From assembly GCA_024236495.1 (NCBI GenBank), contig JACKKJ010000001.1, forward strand, positions 806,001 through 870,000: a DNA stretch of 64,000 bases, written 5' to 3'. Shown here one piece after another: positions 56,522-64,000 of this stretch (positions are counted from its first letter, which is position 1; each line of letters starts with the position of its first letter). The notes under the pieces are model-generated. The model did no database searches. It was given only the letters and a program-made list of their open reading frames with translations, and was not told the DNA's origin. Made by a program: the position numbers and the translations under genes. The stretch comes from Paracoccaceae bacterium (lineage in GTDB: Bacteria; Pseudomonadota; Alphaproteobacteria; Rhodobacterales; Rhodobacteraceae).

Positions 56522-57793
56522 TCAGCCGTTTTCCTTCAAGATCCCGCCCGCCAGATAAAGCGAGCCGCAGATCAGGATCCGCGCGCTGGGGTCGGCCGCC
56601 GCGATCTTGCGGACCGCGGCCAGAACACTTTCGGCGGTTTCGGCGACAATCCCCGACCTTGCCGCCGCCGCCTGCGTTTCTTCGGCCGTCAGCGTGTTTG
56701 CCTCTCCGGGGATCGACACGGCGGTCAGGGACCGGGCCTGCGCGGCGACGGGGCGAAGATAACCCGCGATGTCCTTGGTGTTCAGCATGCCAAGAACAAG
56801 ATGCGTCGGGCGCGCGGGCATCCGTGCCAGCGTGGCCGCCACGGCCTGACCGCCCGCCGGGTTGTGCCCGCCATCCAGCCACAATTCGCACGCCCCCGCC
56901 GCCTCGACCAGCGGTCCCTGGGTCAGCCGCTGCATGCGCGCCGGCCAGTAGGCCCGCGTCACAGCCGCCTCGCAGGCGGCCGCGTCAGCGCCCAGATGAC
57001 GCAGCGCGGCAAGCGCGGCCCCAGCGTTGTCGATCTGGTGGGGGCCCGGCAGGTTCGGCAGCGGCAGGTCCAGAAGGCCGTTCTCGTCCTGGAAGATCAG
57101 CCGTCCGCGTTCTTCCCAGACATGCCAGTGCTGGCCATGCACCAGCAGCGGACAGCCAAGGCGTGCGGCCTTCGCCTCGATCACCTCAAGCCCGGCTTCC
57201 TCCTGCGGGCCGACGACGCAGGGCACGCCGCGCTTGAGGATGCCGGCCTTCTCGCCCGCGATTTCCGCCAGCGTCTCGCCCAGATACTGCTGATGGTCGA
57301 TAGAGACCGGCGTGATGATCGTCAGGCGGGGTCGGTCGACCACGTTCGTCGCGTCGAGCCTGCCGCCGAGCCCGACCTCAAGGAGTGTCCAGTCCGCCGC
57401 TGTCCGCGCAAAGGCCAGGAGCGCGGCGCAGGTCGTGATCTCGAAATAGGTGATCGGCGTGCCGCCGTTCGCGGCCTCGCATTCTGCCAGCACTTCGGTC
57501 AGGTAGTCTTCCGTGACCAGGGCTCCCGCCAGACGTATCCGTTCGTGAAACCGCGCAAGATGGGGCGAGGTATAGGCATGGACACGCCCCCCCGCGGCCT
57601 CGAGCCCCGCGCGGATCATCGCCTGGGTCGAGCCCTTGCCGTTCGTCCCCGCGATGTGGATGACCGGCGGAAGGCGGCGTTCGGGATGGCCAAGCGCGTC
57701 CAGAAGCTGCCAGACACGGTCCAGCGTCAGATCGATGATCTTGGGATGAAGCGCCATCATCCGCGACAGGATGACGTCGGAACCCTGGGACAT
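56522..57793 (-). CDS. folC: dihydrofolate / folylpolyglutamate synthase
   Basis: This 423-residue Mur-ligase-fold enzyme adds glutamate to folates and pteroate. The P-loop is VIHIAGTNGKGSTQAMIRAGL (near residue 43). Mg-binding and substrate signatures are HLARFHERIRL, EVGLGGRLDATN (near 155), ITPVSIDHQQYLGETLAEIAGEKAGILK and LWLDGGHNPAGG. The length agrees with bacterial FolC. It follows accD by 84 bp, as often in alphaproteobacteria, with a G/C-rich repeat in between. Confidence 0.94.
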   Translation of the reverse strand: MSQGSDVILSRMMALHPKIIDLTLDRVWQLLDALGHPERRLPPVIHIAGTNGKGSTQAMIRAGLEAAGGRVHAYTSPHLARFHERIRLAGALVTEDYLTEVLAECEAANGGTPITYFEITTCAALLAFARTAADWTLLEVGLGGRLDATNVVDRPRLTIITPVSIDHQQYLGETLAEIAGEKAGILKRGVPCVVGPQEEAGLEVIEAKAARLGCPLLVHGQHWHVWEERGRLIFQDENGLLDLPLPNLPGPHQIDNAGAALAALRHLGADAAACEAAVTRAYWPARMQRLTQGPLVEAAGACELWLDGGHNPAGGQAVAATLARMPARPTHLVLGMLNTKDIAGYLRPVAAQARSLTAVSIPGEANTLTAEETQAAAARSGIVAETAESVLAAVRKIAAADPSARILICGSLYLAGGILKENG

Positions 57794-57823
57794 GACGGCC
57801 TCGCCTTTGTTCTGCCGGACGAG

Positions 57824-57877
57824 CCGGGGGGCCGTCTGCCCCCCGGACCCCCCGAGGATATTTGTGAAAAGAAGAAG
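57824..57877. repeat. G/C-rich hairpin + AGGATATTT intergenic repeat (Rhodobacteraceae-type)
   Basis: Between accD and folC, CCGGGGGG (57824-57831) and CCCCCCGG (57839-57846) form an 8-bp stem with the loop CCGTCTG. The string ACCCCCCGAGGATATTTGTG then follows. I recall very similar pieces scattered near 3' ends in Rhodobacter and Roseobacter genomes. Only one copy occurs in this window, so the repeat status cannot be shown from here. Confidence 0.45.
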
Positions 57878-58789
57878 CTACTTCGCGTCCGTCTTCGGCG
57901 CCTCGGACCTGGGCGCGGGCAGATCGCCCTTGATCGCGGGCGACTGCCTTGTCAGCATCCTGATCACGGTCACAAGCTCTTCGCGCAACTTGCGGCGGTG
58001 GGTCACCCGGTCGAGCATTCCGTGGTCGAGAAGGTATTCGGCGCGCTGGAAGCCCTCGGGCAGTTTCTCGCGGATCGTCTGTTCGATCACGCGGGGCCCC
58101 GCAAAGCAAATCAGCGCGTTCGGTTCGGCGATCTGCACATCGCCCAGCATGGCGTAGGAGGCGGTGACGCCGCCGGTCGTCGGGTGGGTGAGCACGACGA
58201 TGTAGGGCAGGCCCGCGTCCTTGAGCATCTGCACCGCGACCGTTGTCCGTGGCATCTGCATGAGCGACAGGATACCTTCCTGCATCCGCGCCCCGCCGGC
58301 GGCGGAGAATAGAACGAGCGGCCGCTTGAGCTTGGTCGCGCGCTCCGCCGCGGCGATGATGGCGTTGCCGACATACATGCCCATCGATCCGCCCATGAAC
58401 GAGAAGTCCTGGGCAATCGCGACGATCGGAGTGCGGCCGATCTCGCCCTCGGCGACCAGCATCGCCTCCTTCTCGCCGGTGGATTTCTGCGCCGCCCGCA
58501 TCCGTTCGGGGTACTTCTTCTGATCGCGGAAATGCAGGGGGTCGGCGACGGGTTCGGGCACCTTGATCTCGACGTAGATGCCGCCGTCGAAGAGCGCGGC
58601 GAAGCGTTCGCGCGGAGTGATCGCCATGTGGTGATCGCAATTGGTGCAGACGTTGAGATTGTCGGCCAGTTCACGGTGAAAGAGCATGGTTCCGCATTCG
58701 GAACACTTGGTCCAGAGATTCTCGGGCACCTCCCGGCGCGAGAAGAGCGAGTTGATCTTGGGCCGGACGTAGTTGGTGATCCAGTTCAT
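57878..58789 (-). CDS. accD: acetyl-CoA carboxylase carboxyltransferase, beta subunit
   Basis: This 303-residue AccD transfers CO2 from carboxybiotin to acetyl-CoA for fatty-acid synthesis with AccA. The zinc ribbon is visible as Cys29, Cys32, Cys48 and Cys51 (TKCSECGTM, VCTNCDHH). The carboxyltransferase core contains FMGGSMGMYVGNAIIAAAERA, FSAAGGARMQEGILSLMQM and LTHPTTGGVTASYAMLGD. The N-terminus MNWITNYVRPKI is the family norm. It precedes folC on the same strand. The upstream gene is separated by 89 bp. Confidence 0.96.
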   Translation of the reverse strand: MNWITNYVRPKINSLFSRREVPENLWTKCSECGTMLFHRELADNLNVCTNCDHHMAITPRERFAALFDGGIYVEIKVPEPVADPLHFRDQKKYPERMRAAQKSTGEKEAMLVAEGEIGRTPIVAIAQDFSFMGGSMGMYVGNAIIAAAERATKLKRPLVLFSAAGGARMQEGILSLMQMPRTTVAVQMLKDAGLPYIVVLTHPTTGGVTASYAMLGDVQIAEPNALICFAGPRVIEQTIREKLPEGFQRAEYLLDHGMLDRVTHRRKLREELVTVIRMLTRQSPAIKGDLPAPRSEAPKTDAK

Positions 58790-58878
58790 CTCTCGTGATC
58801 CCGCGCTTCGTTCTCAGGCGTTCCAGATAGTCCGGTCGGTGGTGAAATGCAATCGCGGGGCGTCCGGGGCCGGGCCCT

Positions 58879-60177
58879 CTAGAGGCCGAACCGGTCGCGG
58901 ATACGATAGGCGCCGACCATCGGCGCGAGGAACCAGGGCTTGCCGGCATAAAGGGGCCGCGTCGGAAATCCGATCTGGCCATGCCCGCAATCGGCGTCAG
59001 CGAGCCCTGCCGCGCGTCGGCCGAGCATCATGCCAAGATAGCTGGCCATGCCGACGCCGGAGCCGCAGTAACCCATCGCGTGCAGGACGCCCTCCGTCTC
59101 GCCGATATGGGCAAGCGTGTCGAACGTGTAGCCGACGAAACCCATCCAGGAATGGCTGATGCGAACGCCCCCAAGCTCGGGAAAAAGCCGCACCATTTCG
59201 GCATGAAGGCGCGGACCGCTCTTGCGGGGGTCAGTCTCCGAGACCGAGACGCGCCCGCCGAAGATGACGCGGCGGCGGTCCGGCGAAGGTCGATAGTAGT
59301 AGACGAGCTTGCGCGTATCGGTGATGACCCGGTCGGTCGGGAAAAGCCGGTCCATGATCGCCGGCGCGACGGGTTCGGTCGCGATCATGTAGGAGCCGAT
59401 GGGGATGATCCTGCGCCGGTGCCAGGAAGAGAGCGCCCCCGAATAGCCGTTGGTCGCCAGGACGACCCGGCGCGCGCGAACCGTCCCCCTGGCCGTACCG
59501 AGGGTAACAGCGCCCCCGCCCGTCTGTAGCGACGTCGCCTCGCAATGGGGCACGACGACCACACCGGCATCCTCTGCGCGCGCCAGAAGGCCCGCATGAT
59601 AGCGCGCCGGATCCAGGCTTGCGTGATTCGGATAGACGCAGCCACCATGATAGGCGTCTGTGCCCAATTCGGCGGCCATCGCGTCGCGCGGGACCATGAA
59701 GGCATCGGTGGCAAAGACCGGATTGCCCATGGCGCAGTCACGCGCCAGCGCGTCATAGGATTTCGGAAGATGCGCGCCATGGAAGCGCCCCGCGACACGG
59801 AAATCGCAATCGATCGCCTCTGACCTCACGAAATCGCCGACGAAGGCCAGGGATGCCTGACCGTCTGCCAGGATCGCGCGGGCCACCGCATCGCCGTAAC
59901 GCCGCGACAGTTCGGTGAAGCCCGGCTTTATGCTGGTCGATATCTGGCCGCCGTTGCGGCTGGAACAGCCCCAGCCGGCGTCACGCGCATCGACGACCAC
60001 AGTCGAGAGCCCGGCCCTTGCCGTCTGGATCGCGGCATGAAGGCCGGTATAGCCGGAACCGACGATGACCACCTCGGCACGGGTCGGGGGATCTTGTTGC
60101 GGCAGGTCAGGGCGCGGCGTTCGGTCCCACCAATAGGGTTCCGCCCGAAAGTCCGGCGCGAACAGTTCGTCTGACAC
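58879..60177 (-). CDS. FAD-dependent amine oxidoreductase (DAO/PuuB-like)
   Basis: This 432-residue enzyme of the DadA/PuuB-type FAD amine-oxidase family has the FAD fold VVIVGSGYTGLHAAIQTARAGLSTVVVDARDAGWGCSSRNGGQISTS (from residue 36). It also has GNPVFATDAF, ARRVVLATNGYSGALSSW and the C-terminal GFVGYTFDTLAHIGETEGVLHAMGYCGSGVGMASYLG. PuuB relatives oxidise gamma-glutamylputrescine, other relatives sarcosine or D-amino acids. The substrate is undetermined. It is transcribed after the polymer gene block on the minus strand, with 74 bp of gap, and before accD with 89 bp. Confidence 0.87.
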   Translation of the reverse strand: MSDELFAPDFRAEPYWWDRTPRPDLPQQDPPTRAEVVIVGSGYTGLHAAIQTARAGLSTVVVDARDAGWGCSSRNGGQISTSIKPGFTELSRRYGDAVARAILADGQASLAFVGDFVRSEAIDCDFRVAGRFHGAHLPKSYDALARDCAMGNPVFATDAFMVPRDAMAAELGTDAYHGGCVYPNHASLDPARYHAGLLARAEDAGVVVVPHCEATSLQTGGGAVTLGTARGTVRARRVVLATNGYSGALSSWHRRRIIPIGSYMIATEPVAPAIMDRLFPTDRVITDTRKLVYYYRPSPDRRRVIFGGRVSVSETDPRKSGPRLHAEMVRLFPELGGVRISHSWMGFVGYTFDTLAHIGETEGVLHAMGYCGSGVGMASYLGMMLGRRAAGLADADCGHGQIGFPTRPLYAGKPWFLAPMVGAYRIRDRFGL

Positions 60178-60251
60178 TGATTTGCCCCCCGCAGCCAGTT
60201 GTGGCGCAGGCCACTCTCGTGGGCCTTGGAAACGGCGTCAAGCTTTGCGGC

Positions 60252-61841
60252 TCAACCCCTTGTGCGCGTGTAGCGAATGACTGGTCTGGCAGTTTCCGGA
60301 GGTGACGCCGGTTCGGCTGCGGCAGGCACCGGCCCTGTTTCGGGGATTGCCACGACTTCGCGGCAGGCAAGTCCGGCAAGGGAACCGGCAACCAGCCAGG
60401 TCACCGGAACGATCGTCGCATTCGGGATCGCATCCAGAAGATTGGCGGCCTGAACCATACAAAGCCCGGTGGCCGCGAAGGAAAGCTGGGGTGCCTTGCG
60501 GCGCCGCGCCAGCGCGATCAGCGGAACAGCCAGCAGCCCGTAGCGAGACAGGTAGCCAAACCAGCCATGGACCCCGATCGTAATGATCCAGTCGCCATCC
60601 GTGACACTCTCGTCGTCGCCCGTCACTGGATCGAATATGCGGTTGCGACCCCAGCTGCCCCAACCGAAGAGAGGCTTCAGGTTCGCCCGATCAAGCAGAG
60701 CATTTTCATTGTCCAGTCGGAATTTGAACGATTCCGCGCGCTCTGCGTTGAAGGAATTGACCATCTCGTAGACCTGTTCGACAGGCGACAGCCCGCTGCC
60801 GCGAAGGACGGGGTAGACTGTAACGCCCACTGCCAGCACCGCCGCGAAGACGATGATCGAGCGCTTGCGGGCGAAGGCAACAACCAGCCCGAAGACAATC
60901 GCGATGACAAGCGCGCCAAGTGACTTGGAAAGAACAAGAGTCATGAACAGCCAAGCGGCAGAAAGCAGCCAGAATGTGCCGCCGCCGCGCTCGCGGCCGA
61001 AGCTTCGCCACATCGCAAGCGCGGCCAGGACCGTCATCGTCAGAAAGATGGACAGCGCAAGGCCATGGCCCAGAAAGACGATGGGCCGGTAGCCACCTTC
61101 GCGCATGTGCTGGCCAAAGGAATGCGGGAAGAAACCGTAGATCCAGGTATTCAGCTGCGGGCTCATCCGGACCTCGAACAGGGCGGGAACGGAATAGAGA
61201 AGACCGCCCGCGATCAGCACGACGACCAGCGAGCGCTGTTCCTGGGGACCGGCAAGGTAGCGCCAACCGACAACAAACGGGAGCAGGTAGATCCCGATGC
61301 CCAATGTCATCGAGAAAGCGTCATAAAGTGACAAAGCCGGCAGAAACCGCGGGCCGAAGCCCAAAGGCTCGGTGTTGGTGAGCGTGGTGAAGAAGGGGGC
61401 TGCGAGTGTTGCGAAGAACAGCACCAGCAGAATGGTCCGAACAGGCTGATTGACATGGACGGTCTGCTCAGGGCTGGCACCTGCGACCCCGGGCCGACTG
61501 ATTTCACCCGCCCTGCGAGAGAAGACCGCCGCCCTGCCACCGCCATTCGACCCGCTTTCGGCACCGGATGTTCGGGCCTCGTGGTCGACGCTGCCCCAGG
61601 TCCGGGTGCGCGCCGCCCTGTCGGGCATGACGAGGCACAGAATCGCTGCGACCAGCGCAGGCAGCAGGGTCTTATCCACGGTCGGCAAGACCGGTAGGTC
61701 AAAGCCCGCGCGCGATGGCAGCAAGAGATAACCACCAATGATCGACACCGCGATCGCCTGTGCCCGCGGCATGACGGCGAAGATGCAGACCATCAGCAGC
61801 GGCCAGCAGAACAGCACGACATAGGCAAGGCTGTTGGGCAT
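60252..61841 (-). CDS. O-antigen ligase / Wzy-like polymerase family membrane protein
   Basis: This 529-residue inner-membrane protein has about 10-11 hydrophobic segments. The N-terminal third has a long Arg/Ser-rich cytosolic or periplasmic insertion (about 75-130), and a large periplasmic loop lies at about 340-420. The loop carries ESFKFRLDNENALLDRANLKPLFGWGSWGRN, the recognisable pattern of the O-antigen ligase/polymerase domain (PF04932-type). The family joins or polymerises lipid-linked glycans. Gene context (NRPS, phosphopantetheinyl transferase, SGNH-like gene, 46 bp upstream) suggests an unusual surface polymer. A glycan substrate is an inference. Confidence 0.82.
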   Translation of the reverse strand: MPNSLAYVVLFCWPLLMVCIFAVMPRAQAIAVSIIGGYLLLPSRAGFDLPVLPTVDKTLLPALVAAILCLVMPDRAARTRTWGSVDHEARTSGAESGSNGGGRAAVFSRRAGEISRPGVAGASPEQTVHVNQPVRTILLVLFFATLAAPFFTTLTNTEPLGFGPRFLPALSLYDAFSMTLGIGIYLLPFVVGWRYLAGPQEQRSLVVVLIAGGLLYSVPALFEVRMSPQLNTWIYGFFPHSFGQHMREGGYRPIVFLGHGLALSIFLTMTVLAALAMWRSFGRERGGGTFWLLSAAWLFMTLVLSKSLGALVIAIVFGLVVAFARKRSIIVFAAVLAVGVTVYPVLRGSGLSPVEQVYEMVNSFNAERAESFKFRLDNENALLDRANLKPLFGWGSWGRNRIFDPVTGDDESVTDGDWIITIGVHGWFGYLSRYGLLAVPLIALARRRKAPQLSFAATGLCMVQAANLLDAIPNATIVPVTWLVAGSLAGLACREVVAIPETGPVPAAAEPASPPETARPVIRYTRTRG

Positions 61842-61887
61842 CAGCCACGCCCCCGATTCGGCGCCAATACTTCGTTCACCTTGCCGT

Positions 61888-62868
61888 TCACGCCCGCTCC
61901 AGTCCCGTTTCCGGCACGGTGACCGCCACCTGGTGGACCATGCGCCAAAGGGCTTGGCGGTCCAGTTCGGCAGGCAAATCGGCCATTGTGCCGTCAGCCC
62001 GCCGGATGCTTTCCATCAGGCCGGGCGGTTCGGACCCATATAGAACCGCGTGGTGCGTCAACGCCACCACAAAGCTGCCGAGATCGCCGACATGGATCGG
62101 ATCGATGTCGCCGCCATCCGTGCGCGCGAAGAAATCCTCGCGACTCTGAATTCCCGGAACCCGCCCCGCCTCGGCCTCGCGGGTGATATGCGCAAGAACC
62201 TGACCCGCGGGAATCAGGTAGACAGGCGCGCCATCAGGCCAGGCCGCCGCGCCACGCAGCATCTGCCCGATCCAGTAGGGTTCAACATCCCGGTCCAGCC
62301 GCTCCAGCCATCCATCGGAATCGTTGAGCCAGTGCCAGCTTTCGTACAGATAGACCCGTACGGCGGGGTTCCCCCGGCGGGCGAGCGCCGCCCAGCGCGC
62401 CAGGTAGGCCGGGCCCGCCTCATCCCGGATCGAGTTGATGATGTCGACGCGCTCGGTGACGATGACGGCGTCATAGTCGTCACTCGCCAGCGCTTCTTTG
62501 GCAGGACGAAACCGATCATGGGCGTTGTCCTCGGCGTAGCCTTCGATGGGGATGTGATCTTCCCAATGTGCGCGCAGGGTTGTTCCGCGTCCGATCTGGC
62601 TTTCATAGCGGTGGCCCGGACCGGCGAGCTGGGCAAGCATCGCGGGCATGTCGTGACCTACAAGGCTGTGACCCAGGTGAAAGATCCGCAGCGGCCCGCC
62701 GGGCTGCGTCAGCGGGCGGTCGTAGATCTTGCGAAACTCCTCCCACGCGACCGGGCGCCGCGCCACTGGCATCGTAGGGTCCCGTCGCGAACGGCGCCAT
62801 GCGATGCCAGCCGCAGCCACTGCACCCATCGCAGCAAGCCCGGACAAGATCAGTGAACGCCGCATCAT
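61888..62868 (-). CDS. SGNH-hydrolase-like membrane-anchored protein
   Basis: This protein of about 326 residues has an N-terminal membrane anchor (SLILSGLAAMGAVAAAGIAW). Block I of an SGNH/GDSL fold may be FHLGHSLVGHDMP, with Ser in GHSL. The C-terminal DxxH pair is DPIHVGDLGSFVVAL (Asp and His), matching the catalytic dyad region. The middle has DYDAVIVTERVDI and YLYESWHWLND. I am not aware of a named family. It is likely an esterase or acyltransferase facing the periplasm. The MM start at 62868/62865 lies 10 bp after the PPTase stop, so the two are co-transcribed. Confidence 0.68.
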   Translation of the reverse strand: MMRRSLILSGLAAMGAVAAAGIAWRRSRRDPTMPVARRPVAWEEFRKIYDRPLTQPGGPLRIFHLGHSLVGHDMPAMLAQLAGPGHRYESQIGRGTTLRAHWEDHIPIEGYAEDNAHDRFRPAKEALASDDYDAVIVTERVDIINSIRDEAGPAYLARWAALARRGNPAVRVYLYESWHWLNDSDGWLERLDRDVEPYWIGQMLRGAAAWPDGAPVYLIPAGQVLAHITREAEAGRVPGIQSREDFFARTDGGDIDPIHVGDLGSFVVALTHHAVLYGSEPPGLMESIRRADGTMADLPAELDRQALWRMVHQVAVTVPETGLERA

Positions 62869-62878
62869 CGCCAGCCCC

Positions 62879-63556
62879 CTATGCCCGCGCAGGTAGGCAG
62901 AATGCCGCGACAATGTGCCCCCCGCAGCGCGTGAACCGACCCTCCAGGCTCGCGCCGGCGTCCCAAGGTCCGGTCTGTCGGGTGCAGATCGCCTTGACTG
63001 CCCCCTCCGGGCTGACCGAAATGGAAAGCCCGTCGAAATCCAGAAGTTCGCCCGTCAGGGCGAATTGGCATTTATATGCTGCCTCTTTCGCCACGAAAAA
63101 CAACCTGGCTGCGCGCGCCGGATCGGATTCGGCGGCGCAAAGGTCCTTTTCCTCTGGGCGAAGGACAAGTTCAGCCAGATCCTCTGCCAGAGGTTCGTCA
63201 GGCTCGGCGTCGATTCCGATCGCCGCCAACCGGGCAGAGGGCGCGACCGCCGCAAGCGCAAGAGCATCGGTATGGGTGATTGATCCCGAAATCGCTTCGG
63301 GCCAGTCAGGTGAGCGGTCCACGCGCATGGGTATCGCTGCAAGGGGCAGGCCAAGTGAAGCCATAGCCAGACGGGCCGCGGCGCGTCCGGCCGTGAATTC
63401 GGCGCGCCGCGATGGCACCGCGTTTCGCATTGCCACGGCCTCGGCCGGCCACAGATCGCCGCCGCCCGCACCGACGGGAACCGCGGCCACTGCAACGGGG
63501 CACGGGAACAGCGCACGCAACCGCGCCGCGATATCGCCCGCCGCCGTCACCCTCAC
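62879..63556 (-). CDS. 4'-phosphopantetheinyl transferase (EntD/Sfp type)
   Basis: This 225-residue PPTase activates carrier proteins with the phosphopantetheine arm of CoA. The Mg-binding motif AAIGIDAEPDEPL (Asp and Glu near residue 115) and the second motif FFVAKEAAYKCQFALTGELLDFDGL (Lys/Glu near 160) are those of EntD-type enzymes. The family region GSITHTDALALAAVA is also present. Its start overlaps the NRPS stop by 4 bp, which makes the adjacent carrier protein the natural substrate. Confidence 0.9.
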   Translation of the reverse strand: MRVTAAGDIAARLRALFPCPVAVAAVPVGAGGGDLWPAEAVAMRNAVPSRRAEFTAGRAAARLAMASLGLPLAAIPMRVDRSPDWPEAISGSITHTDALALAAVAPSARLAAIGIDAEPDEPLAEDLAELVLRPEEKDLCAAESDPARAARLFFVAKEAAYKCQFALTGELLDFDGLSISVSPEGAVKAICTRQTGPWDAGASLEGRFTRCGGHIVAAFCLPARA

Positions 63557-64000
63557 GCCCCGCGCGCGGCCCTGAGCGCGCGGCGCCGCGACATGGCGTC
63601 GGCGCGTGCACTGGCGCGTTCGTTGGTCGCCTCGGCAATGTGGATGCGGGGCCCGGGCGCCGGGCGTTCGTCCAGATGCCGCGCGAGCGCGGACAACGTC
63701 GGAAAGCGGAAGATGTCGGTGATCGACAGCTTCGTCGCGCCCAGGGCATCGCGAATTTCCCGGTGGGCCTGCACCGCCAGCAGCGAATGCCCGCCGAGCG
63801 CAAAGAAATTGTCCTCGGCCCCGACCTTGGGCAGGTTCAGGATACGCCGCCAGATCGCGGCAATCGTTTCCTCCGCCCCGGCAGAGGGCGCAACATAGGA
63901 CGCCGCTTCCTCGGGCGTCGCCTCGGTCGCCTCGGTCGGCGCGGGCAGCGCCTTGCGATCCACCTTTCCATTCGGCGTCAGCGGCATTTCCGCCAGCTTG
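63553..64000 (-). CDS. nonribosomal peptide synthetase, C-terminal end (adenylation tail + carrier domain)
   Basis: This frame enters from the right edge; 148 full codons before the stop are seen. The adenylation motif A10 is present (PLTPNGKVDRKAL, with the catalytic Lys). It is followed by a short linker and a thiolation domain with DNFFALGGHSLLAVQ, whose Ser takes the phosphopantetheine arm. About 45 tail residues rich in Arg/Ala end the protein. There is no thioesterase, condensation or reductase domain after the carrier, so product release needs another protein. The number of modules and the amino acid specificity lie outside the window. Confidence 0.9.
   Translation of the reverse strand, partial: KLAEMPLTPNGKVDRKALPAPTEATEATPEEAASYVAPSAGAEETIAAIWRRILNLPKVGAEDNFFALGGHSLLAVQAHREIRDALGATKLSITDIFRFPTLSALARHLDERPAPGPRIHIAEATNERASARADAMSRRRALRAARGA

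Noticed and set aside
1..64000. CRISPR arrays, insertion sequences, prophage or integrative element, rRNA genes
   Set aside because: No spaced direct repeats, transposase or integrase frames, attachment-site duplications next to the tRNA, or rRNA sequence were seen. The tRNA-Lys 3' end is not followed by phage-type genes.

Overview
The window is 64 kb of high-GC DNA, densely packed with genes. It reads as a chromosomal segment from a member of the Rhodobacteraceae (Alphaproteobacteria). That assignment rests on several signs: a polyol ABC-transporter locus closely resembling the Rhodobacter smo/polS/mtlK genes, a neighbouring mlaA/mlaC pair, an MbfA iron exporter, an FnrL-type site in front of a cytochrome c gene, and a G/C-rich intergenic repeat of a type I associate with this family. 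No insertion sequence, prophage, integrase, CRISPR array or rRNA operon was seen. The only RNA gene found is a tRNA-Lys(TTT).

Layout. 1-2.3 kb: the edge of an M20 peptidase gene, a mercaptopyruvate sulfurtransferase and an aromatic aminotransferase. 2.3-5.4 kb: a MarR-EmrA-EmrB efflux operon behind a perfect palindrome. 5.4-7.1 kb: glnK-amtB ammonium uptake. 7.4-11 kb: a class A penicillin-binding protein and the mlaA-mlaC lipid-transport genes. 11.2-22.2 kb: mostly housekeeping and stress genes (RidA, phosphodiesterase, GST, phhB, tandem peroxiredoxins, a ferredoxin-reductase-like flavoprotein, rsmD, map, AhpD-like and OmpA-like proteins). 22.2-29.4 kb: a LysR regulator, a 2,4-dienoyl-CoA reductase, three proteins of unknown function, and ilvD.

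29.4-40.8 kb is the most coherent metabolic island. It holds a sugar-alcohol ABC transporter (SmoE-F-G-K type), polyol dehydrogenases (PolS-like SDR, MtlK-like, a zinc MDR enzyme), a SnoaL-like protein and a LacI-type regulator. Divergently transcribed are a PfkB sugar kinase and a GatZ-like protein. No GatY aldolase is present. The likely scheme is polyol import, oxidation to a ketose, phosphorylation, and entry into glycolysis through a tagatose-6-phosphate epimerase or similar GatZ activity. Both promoters carry the same operator-like palindrome, exactly 5 bp upstream of a TTGAC box.

41-57.8 kb: tRNA-Lys, dapF, mtaB, a cytochrome c, a TetR/MbfA divergent pair, a nitroreductase, an AEC transporter, S-formylglutathione hydrolase, soluble transhydrogenase, and assorted hydrolases and transporters, then zapE, an LLM oxidoreductase and folC. 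57.8-60.2 kb: accD and an FAD amine oxidoreductase. 60.2-64 kb, running off the right edge, is a minus-strand operon-like run: the end of a nonribosomal peptide synthetase, its phosphopantetheinyl transferase, an SGNH-hydrolase-like protein and an O-antigen ligase/polymerase-like membrane protein. This suggests that peptide-synthetase chemistry is linked to a cell-surface polymer.

All functional calls come from reading motifs and remembered family features. No database search was run.
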